Shown: piece by piece, positions 38,110-46,792 of the stretch | Layout of the letters: every line of letters begins with the position of its first letter | Numbering within the stretch: position 1 is the stretch's first letter | Assembly (NCBI GenBank): GCA_021772515.1 | Contig: JAJFLU010000045.1 | Span: 124,001 to 188,000, forward strand | DNA length: 64,000 nt | Origin: Opitutales bacterium | Lineage (GTDB): Bacteria; Verrucomicrobiota; Verrucomicrobiia; Opitutales; UBA2987 | Direction of reading: 5' to 3' | Notes under the pieces: model-generated | Database searches by the model: none | The model's input: the letters and a program-made list of their open reading frames with translations, nothing else | What the model was told of the DNA's origin: nothing | Position numbers and translations under genes: made by a program

Positions 38110-38403
38110 CTAAATTGTTTCTGCATGGACCTTATCGTATTCGGCATGCGTTCCCACAAACCGGATAAAAATTATGCCGTTATTGTAATGAATATGAACT
38201 ATCAGTCGGTAACGGTTTTTCTTGATATTAAATACTACGCGATTTCCCGGTAAAAAATCGGCGGACCGATATAATGCCTTGATATCCTGTGGAGTTTTCC
38301 AGACCGCTTTCTTTGCTTCGTGATACCAGGATTCCAGTGGGCCCTTGGCGTTTGCATGTTTGGTGTAATACTCTTTGAGGGTTTTTCGCGCTATGATCCT
38401 CAT
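38110..38403 (-). CDS. higB: HigB-type mRNA interferase toxin
   Basis: A 97-residue RelE-superfamily toxin of the HigB group: KTLKEYYTKHANAKGPLESWYHEAKKAVWKTPQDIKALYRSADFLPGNRVVFNIKKNRYRL contains the conserved core, followed by IVHIHYNNGIIFIRFVGTHAEYDKV. It cleaves mRNA on the ribosome. The ATG is at 38403 and the promoter must lie in the short space before the end of the mrp operon. Confidence 0.92.
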   Translation of the reverse strand: MRIIARKTLKEYYTKHANAKGPLESWYHEAKKAVWKTPQDIKALYRSADFLPGNRVVFNIKKNRYRLIVHIHYNNGIIFIRFVGTHAEYDKVHAETI

Positions 38404-38437
38404 AAATATTCGTATTTTTTTTCAGTTTGTAAAGCAT

Positions 38438-38460
38438 AAAGTTCCTAAAAAGGGAACTTT
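38438..38460 (-). terminator. Rho-independent-type hairpin at the end of the mrp operon
   Basis: A perfect 8-bp stem (AAAGTTCC/GGAACTTT) with a 7-base loop starts two bases past the stop codon of the last antiporter gene. The minus strand shows a TTTATG tail, so the T tract is short. Confidence 0.55.
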
Positions 38461-38462
38461 TC

Positions 38463-40232
38463 TTAAAACAAAAACAAAATGCCCAACAAAAGGACGGCCA
38501 GGCAGGCGGTTAACCCGATGGGAAATGCTCCCAGTCGTGCTTTTTCGTATAAATCTTGTTTTTTCTGCTCTATTTCATTCCTGCTTTTGCTTTGAATCAT
38601 CCAAATCGGCATCAGGACACCAGCGACGATATGGCTGGGGGCTTCCCGAAAAAATCGCCTCAATGTGCCAACTAGAACAGGCAAAAAGACTTCAAATATA
38701 GCGGAATTAAAGGTGTTGAGAATTAAATCTGAACCCCGGTAGATCAGGCGGCCTCCCATGCGGTAAAACCAGTCGAAATCGAGATTCGTCGAGCGTAACT
38801 CCGGCGGGTATATGCGAAGCAGCATGAGGGACGTAAAGGCCAGCGCGGAGAAAAACAGTAATTGGGTTTGGGCCACCACATGCGTCAGCGTATAGGGAAC
38901 GTAATCAACCGGAAATGGCATGAGGCTGTAAAGAAAAGCCGGAAAACTACCATTAAATACGCAAATAAATGCTGCCAGGCCCATCGCCACCAACATACTT
39001 TTCGGGGCTTCCTTCGTCCGAATTCCCGAATCGTGGGCGAAAAATGCGAAAAAGGGTATCTTGATGCCCGCATGGTGAAAAACACCTGCAGAGGCAAACA
39101 GGAGAAAAAGCCAAACCCATTGATGCCCTTCCAACCCGGCGGCGGCCATGACCATAGATTTGCTGACAAATCCGCTGAACAACGGAAATGCCGAAATTGA
39201 AGCAGCCCCCACCATGCAAAATCCGGCCGTTATGGGCATCGATTTGTAAAGCCCACCCAATTCCGTGCCTTTAATTCGTCCCGTTCGCAGAAGAACCGCC
39301 CCCATTGTCATAAAAAGCAGCCCCTTGAAAATAACATCGTTAAAAGCGTGGGCCACCGCTCCATTGATCGCCAATGGAGTCCCAATCCCGATGCCCACCA
39401 CCATGAATCCAATCTGGTTGATCATGCTATAGCCAAGAACCTTACGGAGGTCGTTTTCGATGACGGCAAAAAAGATCGGAAACATCGCCATAATGGTCCC
39501 GATCACCACGAGTTCATCGGTTCCGGGAAACCCTCTGGCCAATGCGTAAACCGCCGCCTTTGTGGTAAAGGAACTGAGGAACACCGTTCCCGCAGGAGTG
39601 GCCTCGGGGTAGGAGTCAACCAGCCAGGTGTGCAACAGCGGAAAGGCGCATTTTATTCCGAATCCTAGAAAAATCAACCAGGCACCCAGCCCCTCCAAAG
39701 TCATTTGCTCAAAAGCGAGGGTGCCCGTCTGCTCGTATTGGAGGGCCGCTCCGGCCAGGACCAGCAGCCCCGATGATACATGCATGAGCAAATATCGGAT
39801 CCCCGAGGCCAACGAAGTTTCACTCCGGCGGGCCCAAATGAGAAATACCGATGTCAGAGCCAGCAATTCCCAAAATGCAAAAAGCGTCAGAAGGTCGCCC
39901 GCGAAAACCACCCCCACAGCGCTTCCCGCATACAACAAAGCCGCCACAAGCTGCACCCTGTCTTTGACTTGCATCGCATAAATTGCGCCCAAAAACGCCG
40001 CGATATGAAAAAGGTATCCGAATAACAGGCTGAGTTTATCAACCCGCAGAAATTCCAGTTCAAATCCCATATATGCCAGCGGCATTCCCGCCCCCGGTTC
40101 CAGAAACAGCAAGTTGATAAATCCCAAAACAGGCGCCAGGACCAGCGCCGCCTTGCGGATATTGCCCCTCAGCAGCGGAAGTATCAACGCTCCCGCGAAG
40201 AGGATCAATGAGGGATGCAGGCTATTGATCAT
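38463..40232 (-). CDS. Proton-translocating antiporter-like subunit of the Mrp complex (third NuoL/M/N-type)
   Basis: A 589-residue membrane protein with about 14 helices and the proton_antipo_M core: FAFWELLALTSVFLIWARR, FGIKCAFPLLHTWLVDSYPEATPAGTVFLSSFTTKAAVYAL (with the conserved lysines) and YSMINQIGFMVVGIGIG. It has an extra C-terminal region with about two more helices. It is the last gene of the operon and overlaps the small membrane protein gene by 11 bp. Its role is probably as an additional ion-translocating channel subunit. Confidence 0.9.
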   Translation of the reverse strand: MINSLHPSLILFAGALILPLLRGNIRKAALVLAPVLGFINLLFLEPGAGMPLAYMGFELEFLRVDKLSLLFGYLFHIAAFLGAIYAMQVKDRVQLVAALLYAGSAVGVVFAGDLLTLFAFWELLALTSVFLIWARRSETSLASGIRYLLMHVSSGLLVLAGAALQYEQTGTLAFEQMTLEGLGAWLIFLGFGIKCAFPLLHTWLVDSYPEATPAGTVFLSSFTTKAAVYALARGFPGTDELVVIGTIMAMFPIFFAVIENDLRKVLGYSMINQIGFMVVGIGIGTPLAINGAVAHAFNDVIFKGLLFMTMGAVLLRTGRIKGTELGGLYKSMPITAGFCMVGAASISAFPLFSGFVSKSMVMAAAGLEGHQWVWLFLLFASAGVFHHAGIKIPFFAFFAHDSGIRTKEAPKSMLVAMGLAAFICVFNGSFPAFLYSLMPFPVDYVPYTLTHVVAQTQLLFFSALAFTSLMLLRIYPPELRSTNLDFDWFYRMGGRLIYRGSDLILNTFNSAIFEVFLPVLVGTLRRFFREAPSHIVAGVLMPIWMIQSKSRNEIEQKKQDLYEKARLGAFPIGLTACLAVLLLGILFLF

Positions 40233-40557
40233 AATAGTCTTCCTTCCTCATTAACAGGGTTCTCATGACATGCTTGGCCAACAGGACGAGCAACACGCAG
40301 GCGACAAATCCATAAACCCCGTAAAAACCAAACCACCCTTCGATCGGGAATTCTCCCTCCGCAAAACTCAAATGCTTGTGTTCAAAAATAAATACTATGT
40401 CGAAAAGAAATAAAAACGCGCAGCTAAGAAAGAGGATGCGTATGATCTTGCGGACGTTTTTCCGATGGTCAAAAAAATGCTTCTTTCCATCGTCCGGCAA
40501 TAGAACAAGGCCGTCATCATAATCATGCCACTGCTGAGGTTCTTTGTTTTTCATCAT
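40222..40557 (-). CDS. Small two-helix membrane protein of the Mrp operon
   Basis: A 111-residue protein with a polar N-terminus (about 1-38) and two hydrophobic helices, about 39-58 (IIRILFLSCAFLFLFDIVFI) and about 76-98. I do not recognise the family. It overlaps both neighbouring antiporter genes (4 bp and 11 bp), so it is translationally coupled and probably a structural subunit of the complex. Confidence 0.8.
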   Translation of the reverse strand: MMKNKEPQQWHDYDDGLVLLPDDGKKHFFDHRKNVRKIIRILFLSCAFLFLFDIVFIFEHKHLSFAEGEFPIEGWFGFYGVYGFVACVLLVLLAKHVMRTLLMRKEDYYDQ

Positions 40558-42056
40558 GAGGGTTCTCCCATTAACCGGGCTAAAGACAACAGGATTTCAG
40601 GAAACAGAAAAAGAGCCAGACACCCAAAGGCGGTCAGGGTCAGCGGGATCACGCAGGCTGTCGGTGCCTCATGCAGATCAATCTTCGTGTTCCCCTTCCC
40701 CGGCGGCACATAAAACGCCCTTACCGCAACCGGCAGCAGGTAGGCGATATTGAGAAGAGAGCTAATTGCCAGAACCAAAGTGAGGTAAATATTATGGGTT
40801 TCCACCGATCCCAAAAATAGAAACCATTTGCTCCAGGCACCCCCGAAGGGCGGCAGCCCAATTATGCTCAACGCCCCCAGCAGATAGGCAAACATCGTAA
40901 ATGGCATACGCCACCCGATGCCGTCCATTTCGCTGACATACTTTTTGCCCGTCGCCACGAATATTGCCCCCGCACAGAAAAAGAGGGTGATTTTACCCAT
41001 CGCATGCATGGCAATGTGCATGATACTTCCGGTGAGTGCGCTCTCGGAAAGCATCGCGGCGCCCAGGACAATATACGATAATTGGCTGATGGTTGAGAAG
41101 GCCAGTCGGCGCTTCAGGTTATCCTGAGTGAGGGCGAGCAAAGACGCCGCCAAAACCGTTATGGAGGCCAACCACACAATAACCGTTGCAGCCCCCAGCG
41201 AGGCCAGAAAATCAACCCCGAAAACACCGGTTATTACCCGTAATACGCAAAAGACCCCGACCTTTACCACCGCCACCGCATGGAGCAGGGCGCTGACCGG
41301 TGTCGGGGCGACCATCGCGGCGGGCAGCCACGAGTGAAAGGGCATCACCCCGGCCTTTGCGAAGCCAAACACGAATAGAATGAGCAAGACCGTGGCTTCT
41401 CCTCCAGAAACCGAACCGGCCAAAAATCCGCCCGAAACAAACTCCATCGACCCCCCGGATTTCATATAGGTATAAATCATGGCGGGCAGCGCAAATGCCA
41501 CCGATGTGCCCAGCAAATAAGTCAAATAGGTGCGCCCACCCGCACGGGCTTCCCTATCCTGATGGTGGGTAACCAGCGGATAGGTCGAAAGGGAGAGCAT
41601 CTCGTAAAAAAGATACATAGTCAGCAGATTGGCCGAAAACGCCACCCCCAGAGTGGCCGACAGGGCGACCGCGAAAAAGGCGAAAAAACGGGTCTGCGAA
41701 TGTTCCTTCATACGCCTCATGTAACCGATCGAATACAAAGAAGTGACGATCCAGAGGGTTGAGGCTACCAGGGCAAAGAGCATTCCCAATCCATCCACCC
41801 GAAAAGCCAGCGCCAGCCCCGGAAGAATTTCCCAAAGAGTCCATTCGATCACCCCACCCTCCAAAATGATTGGCAGCATCGAAAGGACGATCCCAAGTTT
41901 TATGAAACCCGCCAAAAAGGTCCAGCTTTCGCGCAAATTGGGGCGCCGCCGTGAAAGGATAATCGGCCCCACAACCAGGAGGGAGACCAGGGTTGCAAGG
42001 AGGGGTTTGCTGCTGACAACGGTTTCCATTTTAGCCAATAAAACCGAGGGGTCCAA
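40554..42056 (-). CDS. mrpD: MrpD/NuoM-like antiporter subunit, second copy
   Basis: A 500-residue membrane protein with about 14 helices. Landmarks: MYLFYEMLSLSTYPLVTHHQDREA, FGFAKAGVMPFHSWLPAAMVAPTPVSALLHAVAVVKVGVF (the proton-path lysine and histidines), AFSTISQLSYIVLG, and GLPPFGGAWSKWFLF. It moves H+ or Na+ in the Mrp complex. Overlaps the upstream antiporter gene by 26 bp. Confidence 0.92.
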   Translation of the reverse strand: MDPSVLLAKMETVVSSKPLLATLVSLLVVGPIILSRRRPNLRESWTFLAGFIKLGIVLSMLPIILEGGVIEWTLWEILPGLALAFRVDGLGMLFALVASTLWIVTSLYSIGYMRRMKEHSQTRFFAFFAVALSATLGVAFSANLLTMYLFYEMLSLSTYPLVTHHQDREARAGGRTYLTYLLGTSVAFALPAMIYTYMKSGGSMEFVSGGFLAGSVSGGEATVLLILFVFGFAKAGVMPFHSWLPAAMVAPTPVSALLHAVAVVKVGVFCVLRVITGVFGVDFLASLGAATVIVWLASITVLAASLLALTQDNLKRRLAFSTISQLSYIVLGAAMLSESALTGSIMHIAMHAMGKITLFFCAGAIFVATGKKYVSEMDGIGWRMPFTMFAYLLGALSIIGLPPFGGAWSKWFLFLGSVETHNIYLTLVLAISSLLNIAYLLPVAVRAFYVPPGKGNTKIDLHEAPTACVIPLTLTAFGCLALFLFPEILLSLARLMGEPS

Positions 42057-43548
42057 AAGAGCTGACCGCCTGCCGGATGAGAATTACGATTTCCTGGTTA
42101 AAAATACCGATGAGCAGCAAACAAACCGCCGTCACCAGCAAGGGCCCAAGCATGGTAAGAGGGGGTTCCCCCACTCCACTTGATCCGCTTACAGTTTCCT
42201 CCTTATCGCTATCGGTTGATTCTTTTTTGAAATAGGCTACCTCGATGACTCGGAAAAATAGTATCGCGTTGATCAGGCTGGAAATGAGCAGGGCCGCCAC
42301 ATAGCCCCAATTGCCCGCTTCGATTCCTCCATTTATCAAATACCATTTGCTAAAAAACCCGCAGGTGGGCGGAATCCCTATCATCGACAGGGCGGCAATG
42401 ACAAAACCGACCATGGTCCAGGGCATTTTGCGGAACAAGCCTTCCATATCCTTGATGCAGTATTTTCCGGTTTTGGTAATAATGGCACCAGCCGCCAAAA
42501 ACAGGCAGAGGGTCATAAAAGCATCGCTGATGACATGATAGATTGCGCCGACAAGGGCGGTTTCATTAGCCAGCCAGACACCGCCCACCATATAGCCAAC
42601 TTCGGCCACGATCAGGTAGGAAAGCATTTTTTTAAGGTCGGTCTGTGCCAGGGCCAATATCGACCCGGCCAAAATGGCCACAATCGCCATCCAGACCACC
42701 ACATCACTCCACCCAAGGTAAACGAAGACGTACTCCGGGCCAAAAACCGTAAACATCATGCGAATCATGACATAAACCGTCACTTTGGTCACCAATGGCG
42801 CCAAGACACAACTCGCGGTCGAGGGGGCGTAGGAATACGCATTGGGCAGCCATCCATGCAAAGGGAAAAAGGCCATTTTGATCCACACCCCCACCATAAT
42901 CATCATAAATGCCACCAGAATGGTTTCCGAAGTATAAAGACCTGATTCCAGTAAAACCTCCCGGATATCCACCATGTTGAGGGAGCCCGTTTTCATATAC
43001 AGGTAGCCCACCCCGAGCAGATAAAAAGAAGCTCCGATTGTGCCCATGATTATGTAATTGAAACTGGCCAGCACGGCCCGCTTCGAGCGCATCGCTATCA
43101 AGGCGTAACTGGTCAGTGAAGCCACCTCGACTAATACGTAGAGGTTGAAGGCATCGCCGGTCATACTCATTCCCAAAAGCCCTGTTACCAATAGCAGATA
43201 CAGGGTGTAGAATTGAGGGCATTTGTCCGGGGTCTCCACGGCAGCGGCCCGGATCGAATATATCGACGAAAGTAGTGCAATGGTGCAGATAACGACCAGT
43301 AGCAGCCCATTCAATGGATCGACCCGAAACTCAATCCCATAGGGCCGGGGCCAGCCTCCCAACAGATAAACCACCTCACCCGATTCTGCCACTTGGCCGA
43401 GAAGGGCAATCGAGGACATCAACGAAATAACCAGCGATAGAACCGTCAGCGGCAGACAAAAACCGGACTTCCAGTTTCCCAAAAGGCTCACCGCTATAGC
43501 CGCAAAAAAAGGAGCCAATAGCACTATGGCAGGATATTGGTCAACCAT
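42031..43548 (-). CDS. mrpD: MrpD/NuoN-like antiporter subunit, first copy
   Basis: A 505-residue membrane protein with about 14 helices. It has LYVLVEVASLTSYALIAMRS, VWIKMAFFPLHGWLPNAYSYAPSTASCVLAPLVTKVTVYV with the functional lysines, LSYLIVAEVGYMVGG, and IGIPPTCGFFSKWYL. It directly follows the MrpC gene (8-bp overlap), the standard place of mrpD, so of the three antiporter-like genes this is the most likely true MrpD. Confidence 0.93.
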   Translation of the reverse strand: MVDQYPAIVLLAPFFAAIAVSLLGNWKSGFCLPLTVLSLVISLMSSIALLGQVAESGEVVYLLGGWPRPYGIEFRVDPLNGLLLVVICTIALLSSIYSIRAAAVETPDKCPQFYTLYLLLVTGLLGMSMTGDAFNLYVLVEVASLTSYALIAMRSKRAVLASFNYIIMGTIGASFYLLGVGYLYMKTGSLNMVDIREVLLESGLYTSETILVAFMMIMVGVWIKMAFFPLHGWLPNAYSYAPSTASCVLAPLVTKVTVYVMIRMMFTVFGPEYVFVYLGWSDVVVWMAIVAILAGSILALAQTDLKKMLSYLIVAEVGYMVGGVWLANETALVGAIYHVISDAFMTLCLFLAAGAIITKTGKYCIKDMEGLFRKMPWTMVGFVIAALSMIGIPPTCGFFSKWYLINGGIEAGNWGYVAALLISSLINAILFFRVIEVAYFKKESTDSDKEETVSGSSGVGEPPLTMLGPLLVTAVCLLLIGIFNQEIVILIRQAVSSFGPLGFIG

Positions 43549-44005
43549 CGTCAGAATCGATTTTAGCTAATATTTCCGGTTCTTCAATCGAGCCAAACTC
43601 CTGATGCAGCTTTTGCACAACCGCCAGGCCCACACCCAAAGTGGCCACTCCCACAACGATGGCCGTCAGCATGAGCACATGGGGCAAAGGGTTGGCATAA
43701 TCCTCCGCCCTAAGAGCGTCCCTTCCCTTCCCGTTTTGAATATGGCCCTCGCCCTTCTCCGTCAAAGGCGCTGCTTGTTGATGAGCGGGATCATGGGCTG
43801 CTTCGTGGGCCAGAATGGGAATGGTGGATCCCTCCTTCACCCCGATGGAAACAAAAAACAATATGATCGCGGTTTGAAAAATCGACATCCCGATGAGTTT
43901 CTTGATCAGGTTTTTTTTCGCGATCATGGCGAACAAACCCATCATCATCAGGATGATGTAAATCCAGTAATTAAAGCGCGAAACAATGAAATCGACCAGG
44001 ATCAT
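43541..44005 (-). CDS. mrpC: MrpC/NuoK-like subunit with cytoplasmic insertion
   Basis: A 154-residue, three-helix subunit. The first two helices (YWIYIILMMMGLFAMIAKKNLIKKLIGMSIFQTAIILFFVSIG) and the third (VLMLTAIVVGVATLGVGLAVV) match MrpC. Between them is a loop of about 45 residues rich in His, Ala and charged residues (from KEGSTIPILAHEAAHDPAH to ALRAEDYANPLPH), longer than in Bacillus MrpC. Confidence 0.9.
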   Translation of the reverse strand: MILVDFIVSRFNYWIYIILMMMGLFAMIAKKNLIKKLIGMSIFQTAIILFFVSIGVKEGSTIPILAHEAAHDPAHQQAAPLTEKGEGHIQNGKGRDALRAEDYANPLPHVLMLTAIVVGVATLGVGLAVVQKLHQEFGSIEEPEILAKIDSDDG

Positions 44006-44008
44006 GGC

Positions 44009-44764
44009 TCACAGCCCTCCCTTCATTCTGCCGTGCGAGGATAGATTGGCGTAAATGGCGAACATGATCGCGGTGACAGTGAAAGCCACCCCCGTCTCGA
44101 CACCCAATATTCCGTAGGAACGCGCTTCTATGGCCGATAACGGCAGCACCTTGCTCAGCACCGAATAATCCAGAAAATTGCTCCCCAACAAAACGCAGGT
44201 TAGGCCGATCCCCGAGTAGATTAACACGCCGATACCGGCCAGGATCATGGCCCTTTTTTCAGAAATCCGATCCAATGCGGTTTGCAGTTGAAAGGATAAA
44301 GCCACCAAAATGAGGCTGGCCCCAAAGATGACCCCTCCCTGGAATCCGCCACCGGGGCTATGATGCCCATGAGCGATCACATAAAGTGCGAACATCTGTA
44401 TTACCGGAACCAGTAAGCGACAGGTTTGCGCCAAGATGAGATTCGATTGCCGGAGACTTTTTTCAGAAGCTCTTCGCAGCCGGACTCTTTTATCCACAGG
44501 CCCCCTCAATATCGAAATAATAGCGATGCCTGCGGTAAAGATTACCACCGTTTCAAAAAGCGTGTCATAACTCCGATAATCCGCCAATACTGCCGTAACC
44601 ATGTTGGGAACGGAGGTTTCTTCGAATGATTTCAGAATATAGTGCCGGGAGACCCGAGAATCATTGGCGGGCGAATAAGGTTCCCCCCATGCGGGAAAAT
44701 CCCCCGAAGCATACAGCAGCAAGGCTCCCGTCAAAATTACCGCTATGGTTCCCAGCGCCCTCAA
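44009..44764 (-). CDS. mrpB: MrpB fused to the last part of MrpA (MbhE-MbhF-like)
   Basis: A 251-residue protein. Residues about 1-95 (HYILKSFEETSVPNMVTAVLADYRSYDTLFETVVIFTAGIA) correspond to the C-terminal end of MrpA, called MbhE in archaeal complexes. Residues about 115-251 are MrpB/MbhF, with FALYVIAHGHHSPGGGFQGGVIFGAS as the diagnostic motif. The gene overlaps the DUF4040 gene by 4 bp. Confidence 0.92.
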   Translation of the reverse strand: MRALGTIAVILTGALLLYASGDFPAWGEPYSPANDSRVSRHYILKSFEETSVPNMVTAVLADYRSYDTLFETVVIFTAGIAIISILRGPVDKRVRLRRASEKSLRQSNLILAQTCRLLVPVIQMFALYVIAHGHHSPGGGFQGGVIFGASLILVALSFQLQTALDRISEKRAMILAGIGVLIYSGIGLTCVLLGSNFLDYSVLSKVLPLSAIEARSYGILGVETGVAFTVTAIMFAIYANLSSHGRMKGGL

Positions 44765-45006
44765 TCCGATGATTTCCTTTTGGTGCTATAGACTGTGGCG
44801 ACAAGAAAAACCGTGCTGGCCCCGGCACCCACTGCCGCCTCTGTAAAGGCTACATCAACCGCCCCCATTGCCGCCCACAGAAGGCACATGAGGAAACTGT
44901 AAATCCCGAATATCATTGAGGCGCTGAGTAGGTCCGTAACCTTCAGCGACATGATCGCGGCCATGATTAAAAACCCCAGAATGATCAAGTTGAATTGCCA
45001 GATCAT
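44761..45006 (-). CDS. DUF4040 subunit (MrpA C-terminal/MbhD-like)
   Basis: An 81-residue protein, three helices, with the DUF4040 motif VDVAFTEAAVGAGASTVFLVATVY. In Bacillus this domain is inside the large MrpA; here it is a separate gene, as in the archaeal Mbh operons (MbhD). The frame is open to 45204, but the ATG at 45006 overlaps the mrpG stop by 4 bp and gives a normal length. Confidence 0.9.
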   Translation of the reverse strand: MIWQFNLIILGFLIMAAIMSLKVTDLLSASMIFGIYSFLMCLLWAAMGAVDVAFTEAAVGAGASTVFLVATVYSTKRKSSD

Positions 45007-45350
45007 TCGCTCCCCTCCTTCGCTTTTGAATCCCGGATGGGAGGCCGGTTTCTCCTTTGATAGCCTGCGTGAATAAGAGCGTGGGTACTTGTCGGGCCGG
45101 TAAGAGAAATAAAGGCCACGATAAAAAAGATTTTTCCCACTACGAGGAGATTTGGCAGAGAAAGGTCGTGCATCTGATACAGGGCAAGCCCCATCAAAAG
45201 GCAAATGGTGGACATGGTGTCGCAGAGACCGGCGGCGTGCATACGGGAATAAAAATCAGGGAATCGCAGCACACCGATTGCTGCTCCGAAGAAAATAATT
45301 ATCCCTATCGTGAGCAATCCGAGGCAGGCGATATTGAGGATCATATTCAT
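45003..45350 (-). CDS. mrpG: MrpG subunit
   Basis: A 115-residue, three-helix protein: LGLLTIGIIIFFGAAIGVLRFPDFYSRMHAAGLCDTMSTICLLMGLAL is the diagnostic MrpG/PhaG block, and FISLTGPTSTHALIHAGYQR the conserved end. It overlaps mrpF and the DUF4040 gene by 4 bp each. Confidence 0.95.
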   Translation of the reverse strand: MNMILNIACLGLLTIGIIIFFGAAIGVLRFPDFYSRMHAAGLCDTMSTICLLMGLALYQMHDLSLPNLLVVGKIFFIVAFISLTGPTSTHALIHAGYQRRNRPPIRDSKAKEGSE

Positions 45351-45676
45351 CCCCTTTCAACCTCCACTACCGTAATTTTCGTATCCCTGAGGGGCTTGGT
45401 TCTCAATAAATAACGCGCCGCCGCAAGGGAACCAATAAAGTTCAACAAAGCATAGGTAAGGGCGAAATCGACAAACATATCCACCCGGCTGAACAAAATC
45501 CCCATCAAGATCAACAGCACCGTGGTCTGCGTCCCCACCATGTTTACAGCCACGATGCGGTCAATTGCCGTCGGTCCAATGATCACTCGCAAAAGTACCA
45601 GCAAGGCCAGTAAAAACAGAAGGATTCCGCAGGTTAGAAATACCATTTCCATCGCTTTACTTCGTTGGACTCTCAA
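45347..45676 (-). CDS. mrpF: MrpF subunit
   Basis: A 109-residue, three-helix protein with VLLRVIIGPTAIDRIVAVNMVGTQTTVLLILMGILF and FVDFALTYALLNFIGSLAAARYL, the MrpF signature blocks. It overlaps mrpE by 20 bp and mrpG by 4 bp. An ATG seven codons in (MEMVFLT, giving little overlap) is a possible alternative start. Confidence 0.94.
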   Translation of the reverse strand: MRVQRSKAMEMVFLTCGILLFLLALLVLLRVIIGPTAIDRIVAVNMVGTQTTVLLILMGILFSRVDMFVDFALTYALLNFIGSLAAARYLLRTKPLRDTKITVVEVERG

Positions 45677-46148
45677 AAACAGCGGCTATCCGCCTTTCCA
45701 TTTCCCCGTCCAGTGATTCCGCCGCCTTGCGACTTATGGCGTGGACAAACAGGATGTCTTCCTCGATTTTCATGGTAATTGTCCCCGGTGTTAAAGTGAT
45801 CGAATTGGCCAGAACGTAGCGGGCGTAATTGGAGCGCAAATACGTCTTGATGCGCACTATCCGGGGATCGATTTCGGACATGCCATTGGGCCAGAGAGCC
45901 AATCGAAGCACATACAAATTAGCCAGGAATATCTGATAGGTAAGCCAGACTAGATAGCGGCTAAACCGGACCAATTGCCCCAGCCGCTCCACGATGCCAA
46001 TTTTTCGGTCCGTGAAATACATGTCGGCGGAAAAATAGGTGACAAAGGCCGCAGAAAACACACCCAGAGTGAGGTGAAACCAATCAAATTTGCCTGAAAA
46101 TATTACCCATACGAGCAGAAGCAAACTGAAGCTAATTAGTGGATACAT
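45657..46148 (-). CDS. mrpE: MrpE subunit
   Basis: A 163-residue protein with two or three N-terminal helices, then the soluble domain typical of MrpE: IFLANLYVLRLALWPNGMSEIDPRIVRIKTYLRSNYARYVLANSITLTPGTITM. It is the first gene of the ten-gene operon that runs to 38463. The E-F-G-DUF4040-B-C-D order is the one seen in Mbh-type modules. Confidence 0.94.
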   Translation of the reverse strand: MYPLISFSLLLLVWVIFSGKFDWFHLTLGVFSAAFVTYFSADMYFTDRKIGIVERLGQLVRFSRYLVWLTYQIFLANLYVLRLALWPNGMSEIDPRIVRIKTYLRSNYARYVLANSITLTPGTITMKIEEDILFVHAISRKAAESLDGEMERRIAAVFESPTK

Positions 46149-46159
46149 GGAATTCCTGC

Positions 46160-46723
46160 TCAGTTCACAGAGGGATCATCGGGGGCTTCGGCGAGAAATT
46201 TCATATCGGGCAGAACCTTGAGCAAAATAAGCTTCCAAAGCTCTTTCTCCTTCGAGTTTTGAATGGCCCCGCCATCAATCGGGCTTACCACCCAGGCATC
46301 TTGCTTCAATTCACTTTCGATCTGCCCCTGAGTCCAACCCGCATACCCGAGAAAACCGCGAATATCGAGATCGGGTTCATTTGCCAGCATTACCTGAGCC
46401 TTGTCGGTCGAGAGGCCAAAATATAGTTTGAAAACGCCTGTCTCCTCCACCCACTTCCAGGCCGCCAATATCAAGTTTTTCTGGTTTACCGGCCCCCCTG
46501 AATATACTGGCACATCGGAAAGCGGGCTGAATGCAAATTCCCCTTTCAACTCACCCAAAGATTTTCCCAGAGGGCGATTGATAACCACACCGAGGGCGCC
46601 TTCATCATCGGAATGGGCGGAAATCAGCACCACCGTACGCCTGAAATTGGGATCAACCAAACCAGGATGGGAGACCAGCAGCGAACCGGAGAGGTTTTCA
46701 TGGGTATCACTTTCGTCTCTCAT
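46160..46723 (-). CDS. YqgE/AlgH family protein
   Basis: A 187-residue protein with the family signature blocks SGSLLVSHPGLVDPNFRRTVVLISAHSDDEGALGVVINRPLGKSL, VYSGGPVN and FLGYAGWTQGQIESELKQDAWVV. The molecular role is unknown. It lies 11 bp upstream of mrpE and so may lead the same transcript. Confidence 0.94.
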   Translation of the reverse strand: MRDESDTHENLSGSLLVSHPGLVDPNFRRTVVLISAHSDDEGALGVVINRPLGKSLGELKGEFAFSPLSDVPVYSGGPVNQKNLILAAWKWVEETGVFKLYFGLSTDKAQVMLANEPDLDIRGFLGYAGWTQGQIESELKQDAWVVSPIDGGAIQNSKEKELWKLILLKVLPDMKFLAEAPDDPSVN

Positions 46724-46792
46724 AGGAGCAGAATCATTTTACTTTTTAGAATGAATAACTTCGCCATATTTCCCTCCGTCGGGGCTTAAAGA

